From the NCBI RefSeq assembly GCF_029892425.1, contig NZ_JARXWB010000029.1:41517-105516 (forward strand): a stretch of 64,000 bases of DNA. Reading direction: 5' to 3'. Shown in pieces: positions 29,703-38,678 of the stretch (the first letter of the stretch is position 1; every line of letters starts with the position of its first letter). Source of the stretch: Bradyrhizobium sp. BR13661. GTDB lineage: Bacteria; Pseudomonadota; Alphaproteobacteria; Rhizobiales; Xanthobacteraceae. The translations under genes and the position numbers were made by a program. Under the pieces are notes generated by a model. It was not told where the DNA came from and searched no databases. It worked only from the letters and a program-made list of their open reading frames with translations.

Positions 29703-31057
29703 CCGCGAACCTTCTCGCCTTCATTTGCGGCCCACCATGGGCCTGGATCGATTGGAGTGCCGTCTTTGCGGAACTCGACATACAGCACAGGTTGACTCGC
29801 GTTGGTGGCGAGAATGGAGGCGACTTGAGATGTCGACCCCATGGTCGCGACCGGCTCCCCCGTGAGAACAAACTGACCGATGTTGACCGAAATGCGCTCC
29901 ATCCCGGCGATCAAGACATGATACCCGCCACCGGCATTGAGGATCAAGAGTTGTCCATAGCTGCGGAACGGGCCGGCATAGACCACCCAGCCATCACACG
30001 GCGTCGTGACCTGCGAACCGGGCTTGGTGGCCAGCGAAATGCCCTTCTGGACCCCGCCAACCCCGTCGGAACCGCCAAAGTCCCTGATCTTGTTACCGTT
30101 AACCGGCAAGGGCAGGAGCCCCTTGGCCGAGGCGAACAGGATCGCGGGGCTGGTCCGGGAGCGATCCTTGAACACGGCCGGGCCGGGTTTGGCCGCCGCG
30201 CTGGCCGCCGCCTTGGCCTCCTGAGCCGCGGCCTGCCTTGCAGCCTCGGCGGCCTTCTCCGCGGCCTTGGCGGCGCTTTGCAGGTCCTGCTCCATCTTGG
30301 CGATCAGCCCCTGGAGGTCGCCGACTTGCCGTGACAGCGCGATGGCGCGCGAATTCTCGGCGTCGAGGTCCTTCTCACGCGAGGCCTGCTGGCGCTGCCG
30401 TTCGTCGACCAGGGCGGTGAGTCGGGTCTGGTCGTTGCGGATCTTGTCGCGGTCGGAAGCGAGCTGGTCGCGTTCGGCCGCGATGCTCTTGCGCAAGGCC
30501 ACGAGGTCGCCGAGCTCGCTCGCGATCTTCTCGGCGCGGCCGCGCAATTCAGGCACGACGGCGCCGAGCAGCATCGCGGTCCGCAGCGATTGCAGCGCAT
30601 CTTCGGGCCGCACCAGCAGTGCCGGTGGTGTGCGCCGTCCGGCGCGCTGCAGGGCCGCCAGAACTTCGACGATGTCGGCGCGGCGCGAATCGAGTGAGGC
30701 ACGCATCTCCTGCTCGCGGCCGTTCAGCGTCTTCAGCCGCGCCTCGGCCTCGTCGATCTTGGTCTCGACAGTGCGGACATTGGCGGCTGTGTCGATCAAT
30801 TGCTGATTGAGCTGGGTGCGGTCCTGGCCGAGCGAGGAGATCTCGGCTTTCAGCTTGGCCTGCGCCTCTTCCGCGCTTTTCTTGCTCGCGCGCGCCGCCT
30901 CCAGCTCCTGTTCGCGCTGCTTGATGGCGTCGGGCGAGATCGCTGCGGTCTGCGGCGCCGGCGCTGCCGTCTGAGCTTGCGCGAGGCTTGCTTCGGCGAG
31001 GAGGCTTGTGCCGGCGCAGCTCACCATCAGCAGCAAATTGAGGACAGGCGCTCGCAT
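29699..31057 (-). CDS. EnvC-like murein hydrolase activator (coiled coil plus LytM domain)
   Basis: A 452-residue exported protein: signal peptide at residues 1-26, long coiled coil (about 45-290, rich in Ala, Glu, Lys, Arg), then a C-terminal LytM/M23 fold (about 330-440; GISLATKPGSQV, DGWVVYAGPFRSYGQLLIL). The metal-binding histidines of active M23 peptidases are not apparent (QKGISLA replaces the HxGxD region), so it is probably an activator of amidases rather than an enzyme, as in E. coli EnvC. It is coupled to ctpA by a four-base overlap and lies 31 bases after rlmH. Confidence 0.88.
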   Translation of the reverse strand: MRAPVLNLLLMVSCAGTSLLAEASLAQAQTAAPAPQTAAISPDAIKQREQELEAARASKKSAEEAQAKLKAEISSLGQDRTQLNQQLIDTAANVRTVETKIDEAEARLKTLNGREQEMRASLDSRRADIVEVLAALQRAGRRTPPALLVRPEDALQSLRTAMLLGAVVPELRGRAEKIASELGDLVALRKSIAAERDQLASDRDKIRNDQTRLTALVDERQRQQASREKDLDAENSRAIALSRQVGDLQGLIAKMEQDLQSAAKAAEKAAEAARQAAAQEAKAAASAAAKPGPAVFKDRSRTSPAILFASAKGLLPLPVNGNKIRDFGGSDGVGGVQKGISLATKPGSQVTTPCDGWVVYAGPFRSYGQLLILNAGGGYHVLIAGMERISVNIGQFVLTGEPVATMGSTSQVASILATNASQPVLYVEFRKDGTPIDPGPWWAANEGEKVRG

Positions 31058-31088
31058 CTGTTGGGCAAGGTGCTCGTTGTCGCGCGAA

Positions 31089-31571
31089 TCACGCGCGGTG
31101 ATAAGGGTGGCCGGCCAGAATGGTGGCGGCCCGATACAGCTGTTCCAGAAGCATGACGCGGACCATTTGATGCGGCCAGGTCGCAGAGCCGAACGCGATC
31201 GCGAGCTTGGCCTTACGGCGCAATTCGGGCGAAAGTCCGTCCGCCCCTCCGATCACGAAGATAGTATGACCGGCGCCCTCGTCGCGCCAGCGCCCGAGAT
31301 TCCGTGCGAATACGGTGGAATCGAGGTTTTGTCCGCGCTCGTCCATCGCGACCAGAATCGATTTTTCGGGAACATGCGCGGAGATCGCCGCAGCCTCTTC
31401 GGACATGCGTGTCGCGGTGTCTCGCGCGCGGCTCTCAGGGATTTCGTGGATGCTGAGCTCGCGGAATCCGAGCTTGCGGCCGGCCTCGTCGAACCGCTCG
31501 AAATAGCGGTCGGCAAGCTCCCGCTCGGGGCCCTGCTTCAGCCGGCCCACCGCTATGACAGCAACACGCAT
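31089..31571 (-). CDS. rlmH: 23S rRNA (pseudouridine1915-N3)-methyltransferase RlmH
   Basis: A 160-residue SPOUT methyltransferase that modifies pseudouridine 1915 in helix 69 of 23S rRNA. The SAM-binding knot is visible as IFVIGGADGLSPELR and the C-terminal TWPHQMVRVMLLEQLYRAATILAGHPYH is the family signature. Length is standard. It lies between rsfS and the EnvC-like gene, the usual order in alphaproteobacteria. Confidence 0.95.
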   Translation of the reverse strand: MRVAVIAVGRLKQGPERELADRYFERFDEAGRKLGFRELSIHEIPESRARDTATRMSEEAAAISAHVPEKSILVAMDERGQNLDSTVFARNLGRWRDEGAGHTIFVIGGADGLSPELRRKAKLAIAFGSATWPHQMVRVMLLEQLYRAATILAGHPYHRA

Positions 31572-31676
31572 GAGGTTTTAGGGTCGCGTTTCCAGATCGC
31601 GCGCATTCCGCGCGCGCACGACGCTAGCATGCGCGTCGGCCGATTCGAAATCGGCCAGCAGCCTTCAAGAACGCGT

Positions 31677-32114
31677 TCAGATCGCCTTCGCCGCCCCAGG
31701 GCCCTGCGTGTACAATCTCTCGAGATTGTAGAACTCACGGACCTCGGGTCTGAACACGTGCACGACCACATCGCCGGAATCGATCAGCACCCAGTCGCAA
31801 TTGGGCAAGCCCTCGACATGGATGTTCTTGATGCCGGTTTCCTTGAGGCTCTTCGTCACGTTCTCCGCGATCGCGCCAACGTGCCGGTTCACACGGCCCG
31901 TGGTGACGATCATGTAGTCGGAGTATGCCGATTTGCCGCGAAGGTCGATGGTGACCGTGTCTTCCGCCTTCATGTCGTCGAGGCGGGAGAGGATCAGGCT
32001 CAGCGTCTTGTCGGCGTCGGGTTGCGCCTTCAAGGCCGCAGCTTGGGTCGATGTTTTACGCGTCGGTTTCGTAGCCTTGGGTAAAACAGACTTTGTCGAA
32101 GCTGACTTGGACAA
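31677..32114 (-). CDS. rsfS: Ribosomal silencing factor RsfS
   Basis: RsfS binds ribosomal protein L14 and blocks subunit joining in starvation. The domain core is clear: DDMKAEDTVTIDLRGKSAYSDYMIVTTGRVNRHVGAIAENV, and VHVFRPEVREFYNLERLY. The longest form, 145 residues from a TTG at 32114, has a Lys/Thr-rich extension of about 35 residues. The true start is not certain, but it must lie upstream of the ATG in DDMKAED because helix 1 would otherwise be lost. Confidence 0.9.
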   Translation of the reverse strand: MSKSASTKSVLPKATKPTRKTSTQAAALKAQPDADKTLSLILSRLDDMKAEDTVTIDLRGKSAYSDYMIVTTGRVNRHVGAIAENVTKSLKETGIKNIHVEGLPNCDWVLIDSGDVVVHVFRPEVREFYNLERLYTQGPGAAKAI

Positions 32115-32246
32115 TACAGACGTGGCCAGGGACCATTCCTTTCACTGTATCGCGAAGACCGAATCCGGCCCTCGCTGGTTACACTACATCATGTGGGGTT
32201 AAGGGTTTCAATATGCCAGAGAGCCCGTAAATCCCCACACTCCGTC

Positions 32247-32891
32247 TCACTTCGTACCTTTCCAGCTCCCGTCCGGGTTCCGCAGGCCCGTCGAGGAGAG
32301 GTTGAGCTTCATTCCGGTCAGGAACACCCAGGCCGGTGCCGGCTGATCCGCAAGCAAGGCTGCCTCATTCTCCGGCAAGCGATAGCGCGCCAGCGCCTGG
32401 GCGGCGGGCGAGGCAAGGGCACGGAAACTTTGCGGCGGGCGATCGATGACCGCCATCGGCACCAGGTCGGCGATGCGCCGCCAGTGCTGCCAACGATGGA
32501 ATTGAGCGAGATTGTCGGCGCCCATAATCCAGACAAAGCGCAAGCCCGAGAGACGGCGGCGCAAGGTGTTGATCGTGTCGATAGTATAGCGGGTGCGAAT
32601 GACGGATTCGAGACAGCTCACCTCGATCCTGGAATCGTTGGCGACGTCGCGCGCGGCCTGCATGCGCTCGCCGAGCTCATGCAGATTGCCGTTCTCCTTG
32701 AGCGGATTGCCTGGAGTGACCAGCCACCAGACGCGATCGAGTTGCAATCGCTTGAGCGCGAATTGGCTGATCGCACGGTGGGCCTGATGCGGAGGATTGA
32801 ACGAGCCGCCGAGCAGGCCGATGCGCATGCCCTGGGTGTGGGGCGGGACCGCTTGCGCCACGGAACGCGGCACGACGAATTTGTTACTCAA
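32247..32891 (-). CDS. nadD: Nicotinate-nucleotide adenylyltransferase
   Basis: It adenylates nicotinate mononucleotide in NAD synthesis. The nucleotidyltransferase motif GGSFNPPHQAH (GSFxPxHxGH type) and the C-terminal LSSTGLR (the ISSTxIR motif) are present. The 214-residue form starts at a TTG (32891) with a gagg Shine-Dalgarno eight bases upstream; an ATG at 32828 would start exactly at MRIGLLGG but has no clear ribosome site. It follows proA by 18 bases. Confidence 0.93.
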   Translation of the reverse strand: MSNKFVVPRSVAQAVPPHTQGMRIGLLGGSFNPPHQAHRAISQFALKRLQLDRVWWLVTPGNPLKENGNLHELGERMQAARDVANDSRIEVSCLESVIRTRYTIDTINTLRRRLSGLRFVWIMGADNLAQFHRWQHWRRIADLVPMAVIDRPPQSFRALASPAAQALARYRLPENEAALLADQPAPAWVFLTGMKLNLSSTGLRNPDGSWKGTK

Positions 32892-32909
32892 TGCCCCCGC
32901 CTCGCGACG

Positions 32910-34205
32910 TTACGGCCGCGTCTGTCCGGTGCCGTGAACGCGATACTTGAAGCTCGTCAATTGCTCGGCACCAACCGGACCACGGGCGTGGAAGCGACCG
33001 GTAGCGATGCCGATCTCGGCGCCGAAGCCGAACTCGCCGCCATCGGCGAACTGCGTCGAGGCGTTGTGCAGCACGATCGCGGAATCGACTTCGCTGAGGA
33101 AACGTTTCGCCGCGGCCTGATCCTCGCTCACGATCGCATCGGTGTGCTGTGAGCCGTGGGTCTGGATGTGCGCGATCGCGCCGTCCAAGCCGTCCACCAC
33201 CTTCGCCGCGATGATCGCGTCGAGATATTCGGTGTCCCAATCGTCTTCGCTGGCAGGTTTTACGCGCGCATCCGTCCCCTGCACCGTTTCATCACCGCGC
33301 ACTTCGCAGCCGGCCTCGAGCAGCATCTCGACCAGCGGCTTCAGGTTCTTAGCCGCAGCGGCGCGATCGACCAGCAGCGTCTCGGCGGCGCCACATACGC
33401 CGGTGCGGCGCATTTTTGCGTTGAGCACGATCGACTTCGCCATGGCGAGATCGGCGCTGCCGTCGACATAGACGTGGTTGATGCCTTCGAGATGAGCGAA
33501 CACCGGCACGCGCGCTTCCTGCTCGACGCGCGCGACGAGGCTCTTGCCTCCGCGCGGCACGATCACGTCGATCGAGCCGTTCAATCCCGACAGCATCATG
33601 CCGACCGCCGCGCGGTCGCGCGTCGGCACCAGCGTGATGGCGGCTTCAGGCAGACCTGCCTCGCGCAGGCCCTGCACCAGACATTCATGGATGGCGCGGC
33701 ACGAGCGGAAACTGTCGGAGCCGCCGCGCAGGATCACCGCATTGCCCGATTTCAAACAGAGCACGCCGGCATCCGCCGCAACGTTGGGCCGGCTCTCGAA
33801 AATCACGCCGACGACGCCGAGCGGCACGCGCACGCGCTCGATGGTCATGCCGTTGGGTCGCTGCCAGCTCTCGGTGACGACACCGATCGGATCTGCGATG
33901 CCGCGTACGACGGCAATCCCCTCGGCCATGCTCTCGACCCGCGCCGGCGTCAGCGTCAGGCGGTCGATGAAGGAGGCGATCATGGTGCTGGAGGCACGGG
34001 CCTCGGCAACGTCCTCGGCATTGGCCGCGAGAATAGCAGCGGCGTTGGCGCGGATCGCCCGCTCCATGGCTTCCAGCGCCCGGTTCTTCTGCTCCGGCGG
34101 CGCCAGCGCCAGCACGCGCGCAGCCGCGCGAGCACGTGTGGCGAGATCGGACATCAGCGCCTGAAGATCGGCATTGCCGTCAACGGCTTTGAGGGGGGCG
34201 GCCAT
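32910..34205 (-). CDS. proA: Glutamate-5-semialdehyde dehydrogenase (gamma-glutamyl phosphate reductase)
   Basis: The second enzyme of proline synthesis, reducing gamma-glutamyl phosphate with NADPH. The 431-residue aldehyde dehydrogenase-fold protein has the catalytic cysteine in MRRTGVCGAAETLL near residue 268 and the nucleotide-binding LKSGNAVILRGGSDS. Length is typical. It lies between proB and nadD. Confidence 0.96.
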   Translation of the reverse strand: MAAPLKAVDGNADLQALMSDLATRARAAARVLALAPPEQKNRALEAMERAIRANAAAILAANAEDVAEARASSTMIASFIDRLTLTPARVESMAEGIAVVRGIADPIGVVTESWQRPNGMTIERVRVPLGVVGVIFESRPNVAADAGVLCLKSGNAVILRGGSDSFRSCRAIHECLVQGLREAGLPEAAITLVPTRDRAAVGMMLSGLNGSIDVIVPRGGKSLVARVEQEARVPVFAHLEGINHVYVDGSADLAMAKSIVLNAKMRRTGVCGAAETLLVDRAAAAKNLKPLVEMLLEAGCEVRGDETVQGTDARVKPASEDDWDTEYLDAIIAAKVVDGLDGAIAHIQTHGSQHTDAIVSEDQAAAKRFLSEVDSAIVLHNASTQFADGGEFGFGAEIGIATGRFHARGPVGAEQLTSFKYRVHGTGQTRP

Positions 34206-34327
34206 GGAAGTTCAACCTTCTGCTAAGACGGTCTCGTAGCACGGAAATCCCGCTTTTGCGAAGGGCGGCGCGGGTATGGCAGGGCTTCGGAAGGCGGGTT
34301 CGAGATCGGTCATTGGCCCAGCCCCAG

Positions 34328-34378
34328 CGTCATGGCCGGGCATAGCTGTCCTACGGACGGCTATGCCCGGCCATGACG
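34328..34378. repeat. Perfect 18-bp inverted repeat between proB and proA
   Basis: CGTCATGGCCGGGCATAG (34328-34345) and its exact complement CTATGCCCGGCCATGACG (34361-34378) flank a 15-base centre that itself contains gtcc/ggac. It is the simplest member of the cgtcatggccggg palindrome family. Confidence 0.9.
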
Positions 34379-34386
34379 GAAAAGCC

Positions 34387-35508
34387 TTACCCGCCCACCA
34401 CCAGATCGTCGCGGTGGATCATCTCCGAGCGCCCGCTAATGCCCAAAATGGTCATCACGTCAGGGGAGGAGCGGCCTTTGATCTTCTCTGCGACCTCGGC
34501 GTCATAGGCGATCAGGCCGCGGCCGACCTCGCTGGTGTCGGGGCCGCGAACGATCACGGCGTCGCCGCGGGCGAACTGGCCTTCGACCTTGATCACGCCG
34601 GCCGGCAGCAGGCTGGCGCCGGCGCGCAGCGCGGTCACCGCGCCGGCGTCGATGGTCAGCGTGCCCTTCGGCTCCAGGGTGCCCGCGATCCAGCGCTTGC
34701 GCGAGGTGATGGGATTGGCCGGGGTCAGGAACCAGGTGCAGCGGCCGCCATTGGCGATCGCCTGCAGCGGATGCTCGATCTTGCCTGATGCAATCAGCAT
34801 GTGCGTGCCGCCGGTCGTGGCGATCTTGGCGGCCTCGACCTTGGTGCGCATGCCGCCGCGCGACAGCTCGGACTCGGCGTCTCCGGCGACGGCCTCGATC
34901 TCGGAGGAAATGCTTTCCACCACCGGAATCAGCTTGGCGTTCGGATTATTTTTCGGCGGAGCGTCGTAGAGCCCGTCGATGTCGGAGAGCAGTACCAGCA
35001 GATCGGCGCTCGCCATGGTGGCGACGCGCGCGGCGAGACGGTCATTGTCGCCGTAGCGGATCTCGTTGGTGGCGACGGTGTCGTTCTCGTTGATGACGGG
35101 GATCGCCCGCCACTCCAGCAGCTTGCCGATGGTGGAGCGCGCATTGAGATAGCGGCGGCGTTCCTCGGTATCCCCCGGCGTCACCAAAATCTGTCCGGCG
35201 CCGATGCCGTGCGCCCCGAGGACCTCCGACCAGATCCTTGCCAGTTCGATCTGGCCGACGGCCGCGGCCGCTTGGCTTTCCTCGAGCTTCAGCGGGCCGC
35301 GCGGCAGCTTGAGCCGGCTGCGGCCGAGCGCGATCGAGCCCGACGAGACGACCAGGACGTCGCGTCCCTGCTCGTGCAGCTTCGCCATGTCGTCCGCGAG
35401 CGCAGCGAGCCAGGAGGCGCGCACCTCGCCCCTGTCGGAATCGACCAGCAGCGCGGAGCCGACCTTGACGACGATGCGGCGGAATTGACTGAGTTCGGGG
35501 CTGGCCAT
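34387..35508 (-). CDS. proB: Glutamate 5-kinase
   Basis: The first enzyme of proline synthesis. A 373-residue protein with an amino acid kinase domain (RRIVVKVGSALLVD, SSGSIALGRSRL, NENDTVATNEIRYGDNDRLAA, LLSDIDGLY) and a C-terminal PUA domain (about residues 280-360). The ATG at 35508 starts the family N-terminus MASPELSQFRRIVVKVGS; a longer in-frame extension is Arg/Pro-rich and looks non-coding. It is separated from proA by 181 bases including a perfect palindrome. Confidence 0.96.
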   Translation of the reverse strand: MASPELSQFRRIVVKVGSALLVDSDRGEVRASWLAALADDMAKLHEQGRDVLVVSSGSIALGRSRLKLPRGPLKLEESQAAAAVGQIELARIWSEVLGAHGIGAGQILVTPGDTEERRRYLNARSTIGKLLEWRAIPVINENDTVATNEIRYGDNDRLAARVATMASADLLVLLSDIDGLYDAPPKNNPNAKLIPVVESISSEIEAVAGDAESELSRGGMRTKVEAAKIATTGGTHMLIASGKIEHPLQAIANGGRCTWFLTPANPITSRKRWIAGTLEPKGTLTIDAGAVTALRAGASLLPAGVIKVEGQFARGDAVIVRGPDTSEVGRGLIAYDAEVAEKIKGRSSPDVMTILGISGRSEMIHRDDLVVGG

Positions 35509-35708
35509 GGTGCGTATGTGTTGGCGCGTGTGACGAATTGTTCTGAAAGGCGGCGGAGCGACAGGCGGCGCCGGTTGAGGCCTGCTTTTGCAGCAGGACG
35601 ATGGCTGGCGCAAGGCGGCTGGCCGGCAATCGGCGAAGGTCGGCCTTGTCTTGCCGGCCAGCCTGGCTCTAATGCCGCCAACCAACAACGGGCTGGACGA
35701 GAAAACGA

Positions 35709-36674
35709 ATGGATCGCCGTAAATTCATGGCCGGATGTCTCGGTCTACCGCTGCTGGCGCACGCGGGTGCAGCGCAAGCGCAAGCCGGGCTGACCAAGAT
35801 CATCTTCCCGTTCGCGGCGGGAGCAGGCGGCGACACGCTTTGCCGGCTGATTGGGCAAGAGATTGCCCCGGTGCTGCAACGGACCATCGTGGTCGAGAAC
35901 CGCACCGGCGGCGACGGCCTGATCGGCATCAAAGCGGTGAAGGGTGCGAGCCCCGACGGCAGCATGGTGCTGGTGACGACGGGGCCGACCATGTACCTGC
36001 TGCCGATGGTGGAGACGATTCCGAGCTTCGACACGGCGAAGGACTTCATGCCGGTGTCGCTGCTCGCACGGTTTGAATTCGCCGTCGTGATCGGCCCGGA
36101 GATCGATGCCTCCGACTTCAAGGGATTCGTCGCCTGGCTGAAGGCGCATCCCGACAAGACGTCGTTCGGCGTGCCCAGCAACGGCACCATTCCGCATTTC
36201 ATGGGCTCCAAGCTCGAGAAGGATATCGGCATTCCCCTGACGCGCGTGCCCTATCGCGGCAGCGCGCCTGTTCTCAACGACATCATCGGCGGCCACATCT
36301 CGTTCGGGATCACGACGCTTGCCGACGCGTTGCCGCAGCATCGCGCCAAGGGCCTGAAGATCATTGGGGTCTCGAGTGCGGACCGGTCGCCGTTCGCGCC
36401 CGAGGTGCCGACGCTGAAGGAGAGCGGCATCGATCTCGTCGCCGATGCCTGGTACGGCATGTGGCTTCCTGCCGGCAGCCCGCCGGAGTTCGCGAGCAAG
36501 TTAGGTGCGGCCGCGAGTGCTGCGCTCGCCAAGCCCGAGGTGAAGGAGAAGCTCACGGCGATCGGGCTGATTCCCGTCGGCAGCAGCGCGGAGGAGCTGA
36601 CCAAGGAGCTCGCCGCGAACACGGCGTTCTGGCAGCCGATCGTGCAGGCGACGGGGTATAAGATCGAGAATTGA
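35709..36674 (+). CDS. Bug-type (tripartite tricarboxylate transporter) solute-binding protein
   Basis: A 321-residue exported receptor of the Bug/TctC family. The N-terminus MDRRKFMAGCLGLPLLAHAGAAQA is a signal peptide with a Tat-like RRKF motif. The family pattern follows: IIFPFAAGAGGDTLCRLIG, VVENRTGGDGLIGIKAVKGASPDG, and VPTLKESGIDL. The genes for the membrane subunits (TctA, TctB) are not adjacent, so it is an orphan receptor, as is common in this family. It lies in opposite orientation to proB and next to a sulfatase gene, between proB and obgE. Ligand unknown. Confidence 0.9.
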   Translation: MDRRKFMAGCLGLPLLAHAGAAQAQAGLTKIIFPFAAGAGGDTLCRLIGQEIAPVLQRTIVVENRTGGDGLIGIKAVKGASPDGSMVLVTTGPTMYLLPMVETIPSFDTAKDFMPVSLLARFEFAVVIGPEIDASDFKGFVAWLKAHPDKTSFGVPSNGTIPHFMGSKLEKDIGIPLTRVPYRGSAPVLNDIIGGHISFGITTLADALPQHRAKGLKIIGVSSADRSPFAPEVPTLKESGIDLVADAWYGMWLPAGSPPEFASKLGAAASAALAKPEVKEKLTAIGLIPVGSSAEELTKELAANTAFWQPIVQATGYKIEN

Positions 36675-36700
36675 GTCTCCACTCGCACTCCACGCTCCGT

Positions 36701-36784
36701 CGTCATGGCCGGGCTTGTCCCGGCCATCCATGCATCAGCAATCGACGCAAGACGTGGATGCCCGGGTCAAGCCCGGGCATGACG
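36701..36784. repeat. Dispersed palindromic repeat (cgtcatggccggg family)
   Basis: Left arm cgtcatggccgggcttgtcc, right arm cgggtcaagcccgggcatga then cg. It fills the convergent gap between the Bug receptor and the sulfatase gene. Confidence 0.85.
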
Positions 36785-36808
36785 AACCGAGCGGGCCTCG
36801 CTCCACAC

Positions 36809-38443
36809 TCACAGCTTCGCGCGCTGCGCGATGCCGTCCTTGATCGATGCAAGCTCCGCTTCATCCCAGATGCCGATCAAGATGCCGCCCTTCACCTGGA
36901 GCTGGTTGTCGGCATAGTTCGCGATTTTCTCGCGCGGCGTGGTGATGTGGTCGTTCGGATGCAGCGCCCAGTCGAACAGCTCGGCCTGCAACCGCGCGAT
37001 GATGCCGGCACATTCCGGATCGTCGCCGCGATCGACATATTCGTCCGGGTCGGTTTCGAGGTCGTACAGCATCGGGCGAAAGCCGGAGGCGTGGATGTAT
37101 TTCCAGCGGCCGTCGTACACCATGAACAGGCGGCAGCGTTCGATCGGCTGGTTCAGCTTCAGCCGGACGTCCTGCATGGCGTAATCGTATTCGGAGAATG
37201 CCACTTTGCGCCAATCTGATGGCGTCGGGCCGCGCAGCAGCGGCAGCAGCGAGCGTCCTTCGAGGATGTGGCCGGGCACCTTGCCGCCGAAATAATCGAC
37301 GAAGGTCGGCGCGAGGTCGATGGCCTCGACCAGCGCATCGCTGCGCGTGCCGCGCGTGACGTCCGCTTCCTGTGAGGGATCGATGATAACAAGTGGAATT
37401 TTCGCGGACTGCTCGTGGAACAGGTCCTTCTCACCCATCCAGTGATCGCCGAGATAGTCGCCGTGATCGGAGGTGAACACGATCATCGTCGTCTCCAGCA
37501 GATCGCGCTCCTCCAGAAACTTCATCAGCACGCCCATCTGGTCGTCGATCTGGGTGATCAGACCCATATAGGTCGGGATCACCTTCTCCCGCGCCTCGTC
37601 GCGCGCCATGTTGCGGGAGTAGCGCATGTCCATATAGGCGCCGAACACCGGATGCGGGTTTTGCCGCTCGCGTTCGGAGCGGATCACCGGGATCATGTCT
37701 GATGTCGAGTACATGCTCGCATAGGGCTCGGGAGCGATGTAAGGCCAGTGCGGCTTGATGTAGGACAGATGCAGGCACCACGGCCTGCCGTCGGTCTCGG
37801 CCTCGCTGATGAAATCCATCGCGCGGCGCGTCATGTAGGGCGTCTCGGAATGCTCGTCCGGCACGCGCGCGGCCTTGTCGGCATGCACCAGCAGCCAGCC
37901 GTTCTGCAACGAACCATCTTCGGCTGCGCCTGAATTGGCCCAATGCTCCCAGGGGTTCGTCGCGTCAAATCCGTGCTGGCGGAGATAGTCGTCGTATTTC
38001 GGGCGCGCGCGGCCGGTCGGATGCAGGCCGTCGTCACGCTCATACGGCTCGAACCCGCATTCGGCGACGTGCACGCCGATAACAGACTCAGGCGGGATGC
38101 CGAGCGCCTTCATGCCTTCGAGGTCAGGCGCCATGTGGGTCTTGCCGACCAGCACGTTGCGCACGCCGATCTTCTTGAGGTGATCGCCGAGCGTCGGCTC
38201 GCCGACGCGTAAGGGCCAGCCGTTCCAGTGCGAGCCGTGCGAGCGCATGTAGCGGCCGGTGTAGAACGACATCCGCGAGGGGCCGCAGATCGGCGATTGC
38301 ACGTAAGCCTTCGAGAACAGCACGCCGCGCTTGGCCATGGCGTCGATGTTCGGGGTCTTCAGCGTGGGGTGGCCGGTGCAGCCGAGATAGTCATAGCGAA
38401 GCTGGTCGCACATGATCCAGAGAACGTTCTTCGCGCGCGCCAT
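36809..38443 (-). CDS. Sulfatase-superfamily hydrolase (arylsulfatase or phosphonate monoesterase type)
   Basis: A 544-residue member of the alkaline phosphatase superfamily. The N-terminal metal site CDQLRYDYL, the formylglycine motif CGPSR at residues 53-57 (Cys53 is the residue converted), GKTHMAPD, and the second metal site TSDHGDYLGDH are all present, so it should be active once matured. No signal peptide is seen, so it is probably cytoplasmic, which favours a phosphonate/sulfate monoester hydrolase over an exported sulfatase. The substrate cannot be told from sequence. No maturation enzyme gene is nearby. Confidence 0.88.
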   Translation of the reverse strand: MARAKNVLWIMCDQLRYDYLGCTGHPTLKTPNIDAMAKRGVLFSKAYVQSPICGPSRMSFYTGRYMRSHGSHWNGWPLRVGEPTLGDHLKKIGVRNVLVGKTHMAPDLEGMKALGIPPESVIGVHVAECGFEPYERDDGLHPTGRARPKYDDYLRQHGFDATNPWEHWANSGAAEDGSLQNGWLLVHADKAARVPDEHSETPYMTRRAMDFISEAETDGRPWCLHLSYIKPHWPYIAPEPYASMYSTSDMIPVIRSERERQNPHPVFGAYMDMRYSRNMARDEAREKVIPTYMGLITQIDDQMGVLMKFLEERDLLETTMIVFTSDHGDYLGDHWMGEKDLFHEQSAKIPLVIIDPSQEADVTRGTRSDALVEAIDLAPTFVDYFGGKVPGHILEGRSLLPLLRGPTPSDWRKVAFSEYDYAMQDVRLKLNQPIERCRLFMVYDGRWKYIHASGFRPMLYDLETDPDEYVDRGDDPECAGIIARLQAELFDWALHPNDHITTPREKIANYADNQLQVKGGILIGIWDEAELASIKDGIAQRAKL

Positions 38444-38539
38444 GCCTCGCCCCTGTCGTTTCTTGATCGTTCGATGCTGCGCTATCGCGGTAGCGAAGAC
38501 AAGCTAGTGAAGCGCGTGTTCCCAGCCATGCACTCCACT

Positions 38540-38666
38540 GTCGTCCCTGCGAACGCAGGGACCCATAACCACAGGGAGTGGATTGACGAAGAATCCTAGT
38601 TCAGTATTACAACCATCCGCAACCGACAGATCACGCGGTATGGGTCCCTGCGTTCGCAGGGACGAC
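38540..38666. repeat. Dispersed palindromic repeat (gtcgtccc family), second copy
   Basis: Arms gtcgtccctgcgaacgcagg and cctgcgttcgcagggacgac are perfectly complementary. Compared with the copy at 13015-13141, both sides of the stem have changed together. The inner sequence atcacgcggtatgggtccc is shared. Confidence 0.9.
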
Positions 38667-38678
38667 AATGGAGAGAGC

